Numbered from the stretch's first letter, positions 50,399-61,863 are shown. The stretch: DNA of 64,000 nt from Monarcha castaneiventris obscurior (GCA_026261815.1 JAMPIT010000258.1:8795501-8859500), one strand, 5' to 3'. The notes: generated from the sequence alone by a model not told the origin. A program made the numbers and translations.

Positions 50399-52030
50399 TA
50401 GGAAAAGGGTTTTCCCCAGCAGCATCCAGCCATCTGGAAATGCAGCTGTGCCTGCTGAAAAAGCTGTCCTTTGAAATGCCAAGGCAGCCCGGACACAGCT
50501 GTGTCTGTCTCTGTTAAACATTTACCAAGTGTCTAAAGGGCAGGATCAGGGCACAGATCCCAGTGCACAGGCGGGTGTGGGAGGCCAATGCCCCGACACT
50601 TCCCAGCACAGGGAGGAAACCCTCCCTCATCTGCTCAGCCCATCACAGAGGTTGTGGTGCTGTCACACAGGCAAAGAACCCACCTCTGCCTCAGGAAGGG
50701 CTTGCATGGATTCCTGGAGGCTGGATTAGGACTGGGAGAGGGCTGGGCATTGCTTCATGCTGACTCTGCTGACATGCAGCTTCTGGAAGCTCCTGCTGCA
50801 GCCAGCACCGTGGAGCAGGAGCAGGATGAGCTGCAGACGTGTCCCCAAGCTGCAGCTCTTGTCACACCAGCAGTGCCATAGCTCAGGGAGCATCTCCCAG
50901 GGAACGGAAGATGGAAGGGACACAGGAAAAGGCCAGCTCAATCTGTTGCCACGTTGCTGCCAGCTCCAGAATGTTTCCTTCAGGGCGCCAAAGCCAATTT
51001 TGTTCAGACTCCATAAATTTCTCTAGTTGAGAATTAAGATAAGAACATTCCCAGCTGACACAGATTGTGACAGAAAGCAGCAGTGAACTCTTAAAACTGC
51101 TAAGAACGGACGTGACAATGGGAAACTGAGCACTAGAGGACCATGTAGCCCTGAAGGGAGAAGGCTCTTCAGCCTCCTTCCCATATCCATCTCCACACAC
51201 TGCTGGAAGCTTGCAAAGTTTTGTAATGCACAATCCAAAGCTGCCCAAACTCTTTTCCCAAGGAGGGGACCCATAGGGAGGACCCACCATCCAAAAGCAA
51301 CAGAGGAGATTGCAGACAGACCGTGGCTGATGTTGGCTGGATTGCTGCCTTCAGCTCAGTGCATGGCTCTTGGTGCTTGTGGTGAGAGGCGTCTGTGCTG
51401 GGAAGATGTCAGACACCGGCCATTCCAATGTCTGGTGGAAATACTTTGCTTCTGGCCTGCAAGCCTGTGGGATTTTCCACTCCTGAGGCAATACCAGCTT
51501 GCTTTGTCACAGGGTGGAACAGCCCCTCCTTCTGGTGCACGAGGACACCACAGCAGTCCCAAAACAGCCTCTGGCCACCAAGGCAGCAGCAGAAGGGGCT
51601 TGGTGAGCCCAGGGTACCCCACAGACGTGCATCCCCTCTGCCTACCACTGCAGGGAAGCTGCCTTATTTCAAACTGGTTTTCCTCTTCTCCCATTGTCCT
51701 CTCAGGCTACACAGGAAATAGGAGAGCAGCTATTCCCTTGCTTCATTTGTACAGTCCTCCCCAGCGGACAACTTCCCACAGCCCAGAAAGCCCCTACAAA
51801 CCCAACACCCCAATGAACACAAGGTTCATTGGCCAAACTTTGCATTCTCCGTTTCATGGTTAATCATTTTCACTGCATGCTCCACCTGCAGTAGCTTTGC
51901 AGGGGTCAGCTTTGGGCTGAACTATCTGAACTATTTGCTGACCCAGGATAGTGGTGCTGGGGGGAGGGATGGGCCTGGGGAGTCAGGGAAGGTCTCCTGC
52001 ACCTGCCTTGCTTTTCTTACTCACTCCATC
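50399..52030. other. Spacer upstream of gene 3
   Basis: About 1.6 kb with no recognised gene or repeat. At its right end the text 'tcactccatccctgtag' just before the gene 3 start looks like a splice acceptor, so a non-coding first exon of gene 3 could lie somewhere in this spacer. No TATA box or CpG island stands out. Confidence 0.5.
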
Positions 52031-52053
52031 CCTGTAGACCAGAAACACACACG

Positions 52054-55000
52054 ATGGTCCAGCAGCAGCTGAGACAGCTCCTGCCAGAGAGGAAGGTGGA
52101 CACTTCTGCTGCCCTCGCCCTCCTTGGCGGCTCCGTGGCAGCCCTGGTGGTGTGGAAATGGCTGGGCAAAAAGATGATCCAGAAGAAAATGGAAGAGGCT
52201 CGGAGGACCCGAGATGAGGGTATGAAGAAAATGGCAAAGGCTGTCCAGCAGTTCAGGGAGCAGGTAACCCGTCCTTCTGGGGGGTCTGAGTCCCACTGGG
52301 GTGGCTGCTGATGTTGTCCTTCAGCTCCTCCTTCCAGCTCATGGCCCCATAGCTTTTATAAGGAGGAGATGTCCCAGCAGCCCTCAACAAGAGGAAAGGG
52401 TGCCTTGGGAGAAAGGGAGATCACTACCCTCCTCAAGCTGGGTGAGATGTGGTGGGAGTCTACAGCTTGGGGAATATGAATTACTCACTGAGAAGAGGTT
52501 TTTGAACAACACAGGTGATCATGCACCAGATCTTCATTGAGCTAAGCTCCAATTCTTTCACGATCTGCAAATAGCTCTTGCTGATAATGGGTAGAAATAA
52601 GAAAGACTTTTCCTCTACTTAACTCTATGTTTGCACATCTGTTCACAGCCCTATACCTTTGTCTCTAAAACCTGGCTTCTGGACGGCTCTTGGGGTGTCT
52701 CCAAAAGAACTTTTGCAGTGCTCCCAGTCAGTGGCACCTCCCATCAGGCTGCCCAGAGGGTGCCTGGTCTAACTTAACACTAATAAGGCACAGGGTTTTC
52801 AGTGTCCCCTGGGAGCAGCCAGGACGTGACACGGGGGTGACTGAGCCTGGCATGCAACCAGCACAGCCCTGAATTCCTACTGCAACTCTCATTTCTAACC
52901 ACCTTTCCTTTCTGCTCCCTTCACTTCTGAATACATACTGGGTAAACCAGCTCATGTTTACACAGGTGACCTACCTGGAGATAAAGCCTACAAGTGATAT
53001 GTATCTCTACAGCCTTTTCTCTTAAATATATATCTATATACATATAAATATATAAAATCTCTAAAAACCTGGTGGCACTAAGAACTGCCAGTCTTCTTGA
53101 CCTGAGTAGACCACCTGTGAGTCCCTGCTGACTTCCTTGCAGTTTGATGGGCTTGAGCTACTAAATGTTTGTTCTCAGCCTGGGCTGTCCTGCACTGCCT
53201 GTACCTGTTCTGAGGGATGAAAGGACAGCCTGAGACTTGTGTGCAAGGACTTTGGTACCTCCTGCCCTGGGCAGTGTTTGTTCAGCTGAGGTTATGTCTT
53301 GGTCAGTGGGTAAGTCCCACTGTGCCAGGAGGAAGGCATTGCCATGTCCTCTGCTGCAGTGGATGGACAAAGCCCTTCTACACCTGGGTTCCTGTGTTTG
53401 CATCCTGTTTGTGATTCCCAAACTCAGGATAAAACACTTGGCAGCTCAAGGTTTGAACCCTCACATGCAGGATCTGCCTTTCCAGCAAGCTCTGTTGATA
53501 ATGTTGACAAAGCTTAACAGCCTTATCCCCTGAGCCAAAGGGTAACTGGAGCTGCTGCCCTGGATCCCCCTCATCTTCCCTCTCTCTGCAGGTCCCCAGT
53601 GACCAGACAGATGCCATCCTGTCTCTGCCCCTGCTGGAACTCACTGGAAGGCTCCGGGAAGGGTCTCTGTCCCCCAGGACTGTCCTCTACACCTACTTAG
53701 AGAAGGTGAGTATCCATCCACCATGAGATGGACAAAGCAAATCTCTTACATTCTCCGTGCCATGGTGTGCGTGTGCTGGTGGCTGAAAAGGCTCGCTGGA
53801 GCTGGATTGTGAGCAGCCTTTACTACAGCAGCTATTTAGAGAAAAACACGCTGTGTCTCCTGGGTCAGATCCATCACTGGGACAGTCCTTTGAGATGGCT
53901 TGAGCTGGCATCACCTGGGGATAGGGTTATTTATGCCACATTTTGCAGATCAAGGTAGCTACTGAATGCAGCTGTGTAATAATGCTGTTCTTACCTAATA
54001 CCTGTTCCTCCACACGTCCAACGAAGGCCCTGGAAGTGACCCAGCAGACAAACTGCTTGCGACACTTTATCCCAGAGTGTGAGGAGCAGCTCCAGGAGAT
54101 ACGACGGCACAAGGAGAAAGGGCTGCTCTACGGCATCCCCGTCAGCATCAAGGATCACATCGGCCACAAGGTTCTTCCCTTTGTGCTTGTGGAGCCTCCC
54201 ATCGTGGGCTGGGCTGGGTGCTGAAGTGGTGGGACACAGGGAATGGGGAAGGGGCCCAATCCCTCCCTGCCTGTGCCACAGGAAACCCGGCTGTGTCTGA
54301 GGCAGCTGCAAACCAGGGGGAGGGCACTCACTCACTCACTCACTCACTCACTCACTCACTCACTCACTCACTCACTCACTCACTCACTCACTCACTCACT
54401 CACTCACTTCCCCCACACCCAGTGGGATGGGGGAAGAGAGAATAGAAAGGGTAAAAGTGAGAAAACTTGAGGATTGGGATAAAGACAGTTTATTATGTAA
54501 TCTGCACACACAAGCAAAGCAAAACAAGGAATTAATTCGCCACATCCCATGGGCAGGCAGGTGCTCAGCCACCCCCAGGAGAGCAGGGCTCCATCATGTG
54601 TGATGGTAACTGGGAAAGGCAAATGCCATCACCCCAAAAATCTCCACGAAATCTCCCCTTCCTTCTTCTTCCCCCAGATGAGAGGAATATATGCTCAGCA
54701 TATATGCTCAGCATGACTCCATATGGTATGGAATGTCCCTCTGGCCACTTGGGATCAGCTACTCTGGCTGACCCCTCCCAGTTCCTTGTGCACCCCCAGC
54801 CTGCTCACTGGTGAGGCGATACAAGAAGCCCTGGGCAAGCCCTGCTCAGTGATAACAATAACATCTCTGTGTTGTCAGCACTGTTTACAGCACACTGTTT
54901 ACAGCCCTGAAGTTGCTAATGTGAAGAAAATTAACTCTACCCTGGCCAAAAGCAGCACAAACTTCCATCAGCAGGAAAAAAACAGGGGTAAATAGTTACA

Positions 55001-58000
55001 GACACAAATGATTTCTCCTCTGATATGTGACACAGTGCAGGCTGCACTAAGGTTGAGGGCTCTAAGCCCAAAGCAAGGCCCCAATACCAGGGCTAACTGA
55101 AAAAGGGTCACTCTCTGTTTACCTGGGATTATCCCTTCCCTGAACATCCACTGGTGGATTCACTTGGACAGCAGGACGCTGGGTTTGGTCCTGAGCTAGT
55201 GCACCTATGGAGTATGGAGCTTCATTTGGGTCAGGGGAGAAAAGGAGCATGGAAAAGAGCAAGGACAGTGTTGGGAGAAGCTTTAACCCAGCCCTCTGCC
55301 AAGGATGGAAGGAGAGGGAGTCCTTGGCCCTTTGAGCAAGGGCTCGCAAGGGAGTGGGTTGGTACCAAACACACACCCCCTGAAGGAACACCGGATCCTT
55401 CCAAAAGAGCCACGGAACTGCACTGACCGTGTCCCTTGTCACTTCTCCTCTCTGCAGGGGCACTTGGCAACCTGTGGGCTTGTGCAGTGCCTGGCCACTC
55501 CGATGGAGGAGGACAGTGTCCTGGTCAAGGTCCTGAAGAGACAAGGGGCCATCCCATTTGCAATGACCAACGTGCCACAATCCCTCTTCAGGTAACTCCC
55601 ATCGTTAAAAATCTTCCCTCTGGTTGTGCTTCTGAAGGAAAAACCCAGCCTGTAGGTCCCTGGACAAGCTCCTCCCTGGCTCCTGAGATGCGGCCTGGAG
55701 AGTCCCTCTTCCATGATCTGGCAACAATCTCAACTGAAAGAGCTGTTAGATAAGATTTAGAGGGGAAAAAACCTACCATGGGTTAAGAGAAATCAAGTGC
55801 ACTTGTGCATGGGAGGGAGAGCAGAGGCTCGTGGGAATGAACTGTGTCCTGAGGGATTTACGGGATGGAAGGATGGGGTTGGCTCTGCCACACCAGCCCT
55901 CTGCAAGGGAAAGCAAACAGACCCAAGGCATTCAGCTGTCCCTCACAGCCTGTCCCTGGCTTTTTTCTCTCCAGCTACGACTGCAGCAACCCCATCTTCG
56001 GCCAGACCTTGAACCCCTTCAACCCCCAGAAGAGCCCCGGGGGCTCCTCGGGCGGGGAGGGAGCTCTGATTGCAGGGGGAGGCTCCATCCTGGGCATCGG
56101 CTCCGACATCGGCGGCAGCATCCGCCTGCCCTCCAGCTTCTGCGGCCTCTGTGGCCTCAAACCCACGGCTGAGAGGCTCAGGTGGGTGCTGGGTCTGCCC
56201 TTCCAGCCCTGCTCATGGTCAAGCTTGGCCGAAGGGGCAAAGTGCTGGGCCAGTACTTGGAGGGAGGAGAGAGGGTGGCTCTTAAGGGGTGGCTCGCTTT
56301 GCTCAAAACCTCTCCCAGGAGACAGCAGGGTTAGATTTTGTGGGAAATGGGCATATTTTCATTGTAAATCTAGCCTGGAGTTAAAAGTAAAAGAGGGTTA
56401 AAGTGGTTAAATAATGCCAAAAGGGAACAGTTTGTGTTAAAGCAAAACTAAGATTTGTCGGGGTTTAGGTTGGTTGGTTTGTTTGTTTGTTTTATTCTGG
56501 CCAAAATTTCCTGTTTCGTACTACTCAATTTAAATTTTTGAAGTAAGTCCTTTCTGTTTCTGGTCCTGAGCTGGAGACCCCACTATGCTATTCAAACATA
56601 CTGGGAATATTTCCCCATTACTGAAATGACAATATACTTCTTTTTCTCTTCCCACAGCCTGTCTGGAGTGACTGGCCCTATCAATGGCATCCTGGCAGGT
56701 ACATGAATTATAAATTCATTTTCCCTATATCCTGTGGAGAGCCTGATGTTCTCCTGCAGGCCAGAAGAAAACCTGAGACAACAAAGGCCTGTCTGGAGCC
56801 CATCTGAAGCACCCCTCATTGCCTGCTCACCCCAAGGTGGCTGTGCAGAGGGGTGGGACGGTGTTTGGCACATCCCTCTGCTCAGTGTGGGTGTTTGCTC
56901 TCCTCCCATCCAGTCCCTTGTGCAGTGGGGCCCATGGCGAGGGACGTGGACAGCCTGGCCCTGTGCATGAAGGCGCTGCTCTGCCAGGAGATGTTCCAGC
57001 TGGACCCCACCGTGCCCCCCATCCCCTTCGATGAGGAGGTGAGGCCTTCAGTCAGCCAGCCCTGGCTCCTCCCAGGGTGCTGCACACCTTCCTGAAGGGT
57101 CCAGTTATCTCTACAGTACTGGTTTTCAGTAAAATAGCTCTCTTTGAGGGCACAATTCATAATTCTCATCAAAAAAAATATAGGCAAATCGGTAGTTATC
57201 CTGTCTTGTCTTCTCAGCTGGAATGCAGCTTGTTGAATTGAGAGAATCCAGGAAAGAGTGAGGAAGAAGGCAGCACTGGGAGCAAATAGCTGGAGATCTT
57301 TTGGGGAACAGCACTGGGAGCAAATAGCTGGAGATCTTTTGGGGAAGATGAGACAGGATCAGAAACTGCTGCAGAGAATCTCTTAGCTGAGGGCATTTAC
57401 TTTCCCTCTGCAGCAGAGCAGCTTCAGGAGGTTTTCCCACCTCCATCCTTTGCAGCAGTCATTGAATCGACTGATTTGGAGTAGCTGGGCTCTTTCTGAA
57501 GGGTGGGATGAAGGGGGGGTCTGGAGGAAAAAAAAAAAAAAGGGCAGGGGTAGACATTTGTAAAGGGTACCTATAATTAGCAAACCAGAAAATTAGTCAC
57601 TCCTTAACGTTTGGAGCTCTTGCCCCCCTTCTGCAGGGGGTGTCAGCGTGGGAGCAGACCCACCCCCAGCAGGGTGGGTGTCACGAATGAATGATTTAGG
57701 TCACCTAAAGAATCACCGGCAAAGGCATTGGAATAATCAGGTTTAAACATAAATTGCCAGAAGGGTGACAAAGTTCGATGACAGGGTTCACTCTGTTACT
57801 CATTACGAAGATGGAGCATCCAGAGGAAAATCGACTCTGGAATGATTTGCATGGAGCCTGGGGATGCAAAGGACAAGGGTGCAAAGGGCAGGGAAGACCC
57901 TCCCATTGAACCACGAGGTTCAGAAAGGACCCCCTTGCTTTCTAAACTCCTGACAGAGTGCAGGTGCAGCTGAGTCCAATCCTAGTCCCAGACCGGCCAA

Positions 58001-61000
58001 TAGTTCATATCTAAGAGTTTAATAGGGAAATACAAGGAATAGGGGAGACCCTCCCACTGCATCACAAGGTTCAGAGAGGCCCCCCTTGCTTTCTTGATGG
58101 AGCGTGGGTGTGGCTGGATCCAGTCTTGGTCCCAGACCCGGTCCATGATGTATGTCTGAAGAATTTTCCCGGCAATCCCATTAGGAATAGGAACACTAAA
58201 GTGGTGTTTCTTTGCTCCAGGTGTACTCCAGCTCCACTCCCCTGCGGGTCGGGTACTACGACACCGACGGCTACTTCCCGCTGCCCCCCTGCATGAGGAG
58301 GGCAGTGAAGGAAACCAGGCGTGCCCTGCAGGCAGCCGGGCACCAGGTGAGCCCCACCACCCCCTGCTCTGCTCCCCAGGGTGTCCCCAGCCTCGCTCCT
58401 TGCTGAGGAAATCACCCTTCAGAAACCAGAGGCAGCTCCCAAGCCCAGCTATGGGAAAAAGCAGAGGTATGGGATTAGATTACCCCAGCCACGTAACACC
58501 AGGCAGAGACACCCCTGCCCGGGGGAGCCGTGCATCTCGTGGGCAACCAGCAGGAATAATCTCATGGGGAGAGGGCTGGATGGAAAAGGGTTGAAGCAGG
58601 GCTTCTCTTGGCACATGGAGCCCAGGGAGGTGCTTCTCCGCCTCTGAGGAATATCCACTGTTGGGTCTTGGAAACTATTCACATCCCCAGGCCGCAACAT
58701 AATCTTGTGTTTTGGTGCAGCTGGTGCCCTTCTCTCCTCCTCGGATCCCCTATGTCATGACTGAACTGTTTGTGAAGACGTTTTTTGCTGATGGAGGCCG
58801 TGCCTGGTTGGATGTGTTGTAAGTAGGAGCCCTCTGGCAGCAGTGCTGCCGACGCCTGCAGCCCCACGCCGTGAGCACGGCACGGGCACAACGAGCCCAG
58901 CTCTCCCACCCCAAACAGGCAACACCCAGGCCTCTGAGAAAGGGCAAACAGCTTCTGTGGCATGACCCCATCCTCCTGTCATCTCTCAGCACAGGAGATG
59001 TTGTAGATCCACGCTTGAAACCGCAGGTGAACTCCTGCAAGATGCCGAGGCTAGTGAAGAAGCTGCTGGCTCTGCTTCTTAAGCCTCTGGTGAGTCCCTG
59101 TCCCTCAGGATAGGAATGGGGGCTTCCCAAGGTGACACAAGTTACTGCACCCCCACGACACGTCCCTAAGGAACCTCCTGCCTTTCCAGTTTCCCCGCCT
59201 GGCTGCCTACCTGAGTGCCTTGGCTGGAATGAGGTAAGATGGCGTTGTCCCTGTGGATGTCCATGGAAATGGGTGGTACCTTCTCCTCTAGGTGTCCATG
59301 ACTGGGAGGGGACTGGCTTCACGACAGGCTGTGATCAGCTCTCTGCAGGGGTTGTCCTTCATTCCTGGACATGGCTACACTGCCCCTAGTGATATCCTGA
59401 CAGGAATGAGGCACTTGAATGGATCAGGTTGTTACAGGAAGCCTGTGGAAGAGATGAGTATGAAATCCAGGCCCATCAGGGAAACCTTCTCTCCAGCACT
59501 TCCAGACATTTGCTGCTTAATTGCTTGGCCAGATGCCAAAAAACTTTAGGAAGATTGTGAAACCTGTATTGTTTTAAAACAGTTGCCAAAATCAGCAGGG
59601 CTTATCAACCCAGAGGACTATTTAAGCAATTCCTCATCCTTTTAAAGCTTAAAGATGTTGCTATAATTTCCACTTGCAGGTCAGTGAAGGAGATGTGGAA
59701 TCATCACCATCAAATACAGGTGTGTTTTGAGGACTTTCCTCTTTGGCATCATGCCACAAGTAGAGGCTTTGTGGCAAGCACCAGGTCGGAAAGTCATCGG
59801 TTTGGAAAGGGATTGTGCAGGGGAGGGATTGCTGGGGAGGAGACAGGATGGAGGGAAAGGCACAAAGAAGGATGGGAATGGGGTAGATGGACTTTTGAGC
59901 CAGCCCAGACAGGACTTCATTGGTTGCCTGCAGGGCTCATGCCCAGGCACAGTGAAGGCTGACCTGGGAGCGGGGATGGCTGAAGTGGGACCTTTCAAAT
60001 TCCTGGCCACGGTCTGGCCACATGCTGTGGAGGCAAACCCAGGCTCCTCTGCCTCATCCCACAAGCACTGCTGCCTGCTGCTGCCTCCTCAGCTGTGGCT
60101 GGAGAGGCTGAGATGCTCCAGGCATGGACATGGCTCCGTGGCATCCCGCTCTCCTCCCCCAGGTGTACCGCTCCCAGTTCATCGCCCGGTGGAAGGAACT
60201 CCAGCTGGATGTTGTGCTGTGCCCAGTCCTGGGGCCGGCCTTCACCGCAGGATACCCCGGGAAACTCCTCAGTAAGTGAGTCTGGGGCCTTCCCAGGAGG
60301 GCGGAGAGCCATGGTGGCTGAGACTGGAGGGAAACATCCACCACCACCACTGCCCACCCAAGCATTTTATGGGAATTAGGAAGGAGAAGTAACTACAAAG
60401 AGCTCTCTGAGCAGGTTACACATAGTTCTCAGGGCCTTCAGTGAACATGGAATGTGTAAGTTTGAAGTAAGACAGGAGGCTGTGACTGCCTGCATCCTCT
60501 CCTGCTTTTCTCAGCTGCCATCTCCTCCACGATGCTGTACAACGTCTTGAACTTCCCCGCCGGGGTTGTTCCAGTCAGCACCGTGACAGAGGCTGATGAG
60601 GAAGAGCTAAAGCTTTACCAAGGATGCTGTGATGACCCCTGGGACCGGACACTGAAACAGGTATGGCAAGTGGTGGGGCAGAGACTGCTGATGGGTGTTC
60701 AGGTAACAGTTTCAATGATATCAAGGGCTCCTAAACATCTCCATTGGCATGGGCACAGTGCAAAAAAATCCGTATCTTTTTTATACGCCCCTTGCTAATC
60801 CCCAAATGCACCTTGAATATACCCCTTGCTTTTCTGCCAAGCCCCCAAAAGGTAAGTCACTAAGCTTTGGGGGGACTAAAGGATCTCCCCCAGGCTGGGT
60901 AGGCTGAAGCCAGCAAGGAACCACGCAGCAAAGCTTCTGGGAGCAGGTCCTTGCAACAGCCACAGCCCACAGCACTGCACTGCACTTTCCTCCTGCTCCA

Positions 61001-61454
61001 TGATGCCTTCAACCAGGCCCAGGCTGTCAGTGGAGCATGGATCAGGAATGAGGATGCTGAAGGAAAAGGGATCTGCCTACAAGACAGCTCAAAGCAGAGC
61101 TGGCTGGGGTGCATGGGGGGGAAGGTGTCTCAAAGATGTTACCCAAGATTTGGCAACCATTTCTATCATGGAAGAGCAAGAGCCTTCCCTCTGCCCAGCA
61201 CATTAACAGGGCTCAAACTCCAACCTCCCCACTCTGTGGGATGAGCCACAGGCCTAAACCAAGTCCCCAAAATCTGCTGGAGGTCTGACCCCCCAGATGA
61301 CCCCTCACTGCTTGTGCACCTGCTGCAGGCTGTGTCAGGAGCCGTGGGGATGCCCGTGGCCGTGCAGTGCGTGGCCTTGCCATGGCAGGAGGAGCTGTGC
61401 CTGCGCTTCATGAAGGAGGTGGAGACCCTCAGCCATGCCAAGAGAGTGGCATAG
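52054..61454 (+). CDS. Gene 3: FAAH-like amidase-signature hydrolase
   Basis: A second FAAH-like membrane amidase, closest to gene 2. Exons: 52054-52263, 53592-53705, 54027-54170, 55458-55591, 55975-56181, 56658-56698, 56914-57038, 58221-58346, 58721-58818, 58990-59089, 59190-59233, 59680-59719, 60163-60271, 60515-60660, 61329-61454 (TAG), giving 587 aa with no frame breaks. Start [10 protein letters not shown] aligns with human MVQYELW and has a strong Kozak context (A at -3, G at +4). Residues about 19-35 form a hydrophobic anchor followed by Lys. The triad is Lys150, Ser225 and Ser249, with the normal IGGSIR oxyanion sequence. Exon 12 encodes His-rich NHHHQIQ where human FAAH has ELQHEIE. 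The exon 3 donor GTTCTT is weak. Introns 3 and 7 have been enlarged by LTR-like insertions and a CACT microsatellite. Exact function unknown; an active lipid or small-amide amidase is expected. Confidence 0.94.
54325..54408. repeat. (CACT)21 microsatellite in intron 3 of gene 3
   Basis: Twenty-one uninterrupted CACT units (84 nt) lie immediately left of an LTR-like block. The perfection suggests recent expansion and likely length polymorphism. It creates a false Thr-His-Ser-Leu repeat frame. Confidence 0.97.
54409..54985. mobile_element. Avian endogenous retroviral LTR (solo) in intron 3 of gene 3
   Basis: The block contains, in order, 'cccagtgggatgggggaaga', 'aaagacagtttattatgtaa', 'gggcaggcaggtgctcagcc', 'gactccatatggtatggaat', 'cacccccagcctgctcactg' and 'gaaaattaactctaccctgg'. 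I recognise this order from a widespread bird endogenous retrovirus LTR family, probably ERVL-type. No gag, pol or env frame is present, so it is a solo LTR. It carries a small internal duplication (atatgctcagc twice, near 54,690-54,713). Family name and exact ends are not certain. Confidence 0.65.
57271..57346. repeat. Perfect 2 x 38-bp tandem duplication in intron 7 of gene 3
   Basis: The unit that begins cagcactgggagcaaatagc at 57271 recurs without a mismatch at 57309. This is a recent small duplication, probably from replication slippage. No function is suggested. Confidence 0.95.
57610..58195. mobile_element. LTR-like insertion with an internal tandem duplication, intron 7 of gene 3
   Basis: Two diverged copies of a block of about 150 bp follow each other (about 57,893-58,043 and 58,045-58,190). 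Both start with an 'agaccctccca' segment and share 'aaggttcag' or 'gaggttcag' stretches, 'cccccttgctttct', 'agtcccagacc' or 'ggtcccagaccc', and end near 'aggaatagg'. The 280 bases to their left have the same texture. It looks like an endogenous retroviral LTR with a duplicated segment. No coding part is visible. It ends just 25 bases before exon 8. Confidence 0.5.
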
Positions 61455-61857
61455 TCACCATGGTCCTCAAGGAGAAGGGACCAGCAGTGCAGAGACTCCA
61501 CTGAGGAGGGGAGGAGCAAGGAAACGCCACCTCCTGACCCCTCTCCTTGCCAGTAAGCACAGAGCCTGTAAGGAACCAAGATGCCCTGCAGGACTGGCTT
61601 AAGATAGGTTCAGTGATCAATCTAGGAGCTGCACCTTCCTGCAAGGATGGCCATGGATGTGGGTTCAGCCCTTCACCCCCATCTCCATCAGTGCTGCCTC
61701 TCCAGAAGCAGGGCGGTGCTGAGAGGGAAGGGTTACAGAAGTTCAATAGGATTTTCTTGCAGGCACAGGAGTAACTTCATAGGGATGTAACTATGGGCTG
61801 CCCCACGAGGAATACAGCCATGTCCATCACTTCCCATCACTGTATTTTGCTCACAAA

Positions 61858-61863
61858 AATAAA
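61858..61863 (+). terminator. Probable poly(A) signal of gene 3 (AATAAA)
   Basis: The first AATAAA after the gene 3 stop, about 400 bases downstream, within an A-rich run. This gives a 3' UTR of roughly 420 bases. The NSUN4 3' end faces it from the other strand, so the two genes converge. Confidence 0.65.

Noticed and set aside
54218..54470. Thr-His-Ser-Leu repeat protein, or a CRISPR-like array of short repeats
   Set aside because: It is a pure CACT microsatellite. There are no spacers, and the genome is eukaryotic.
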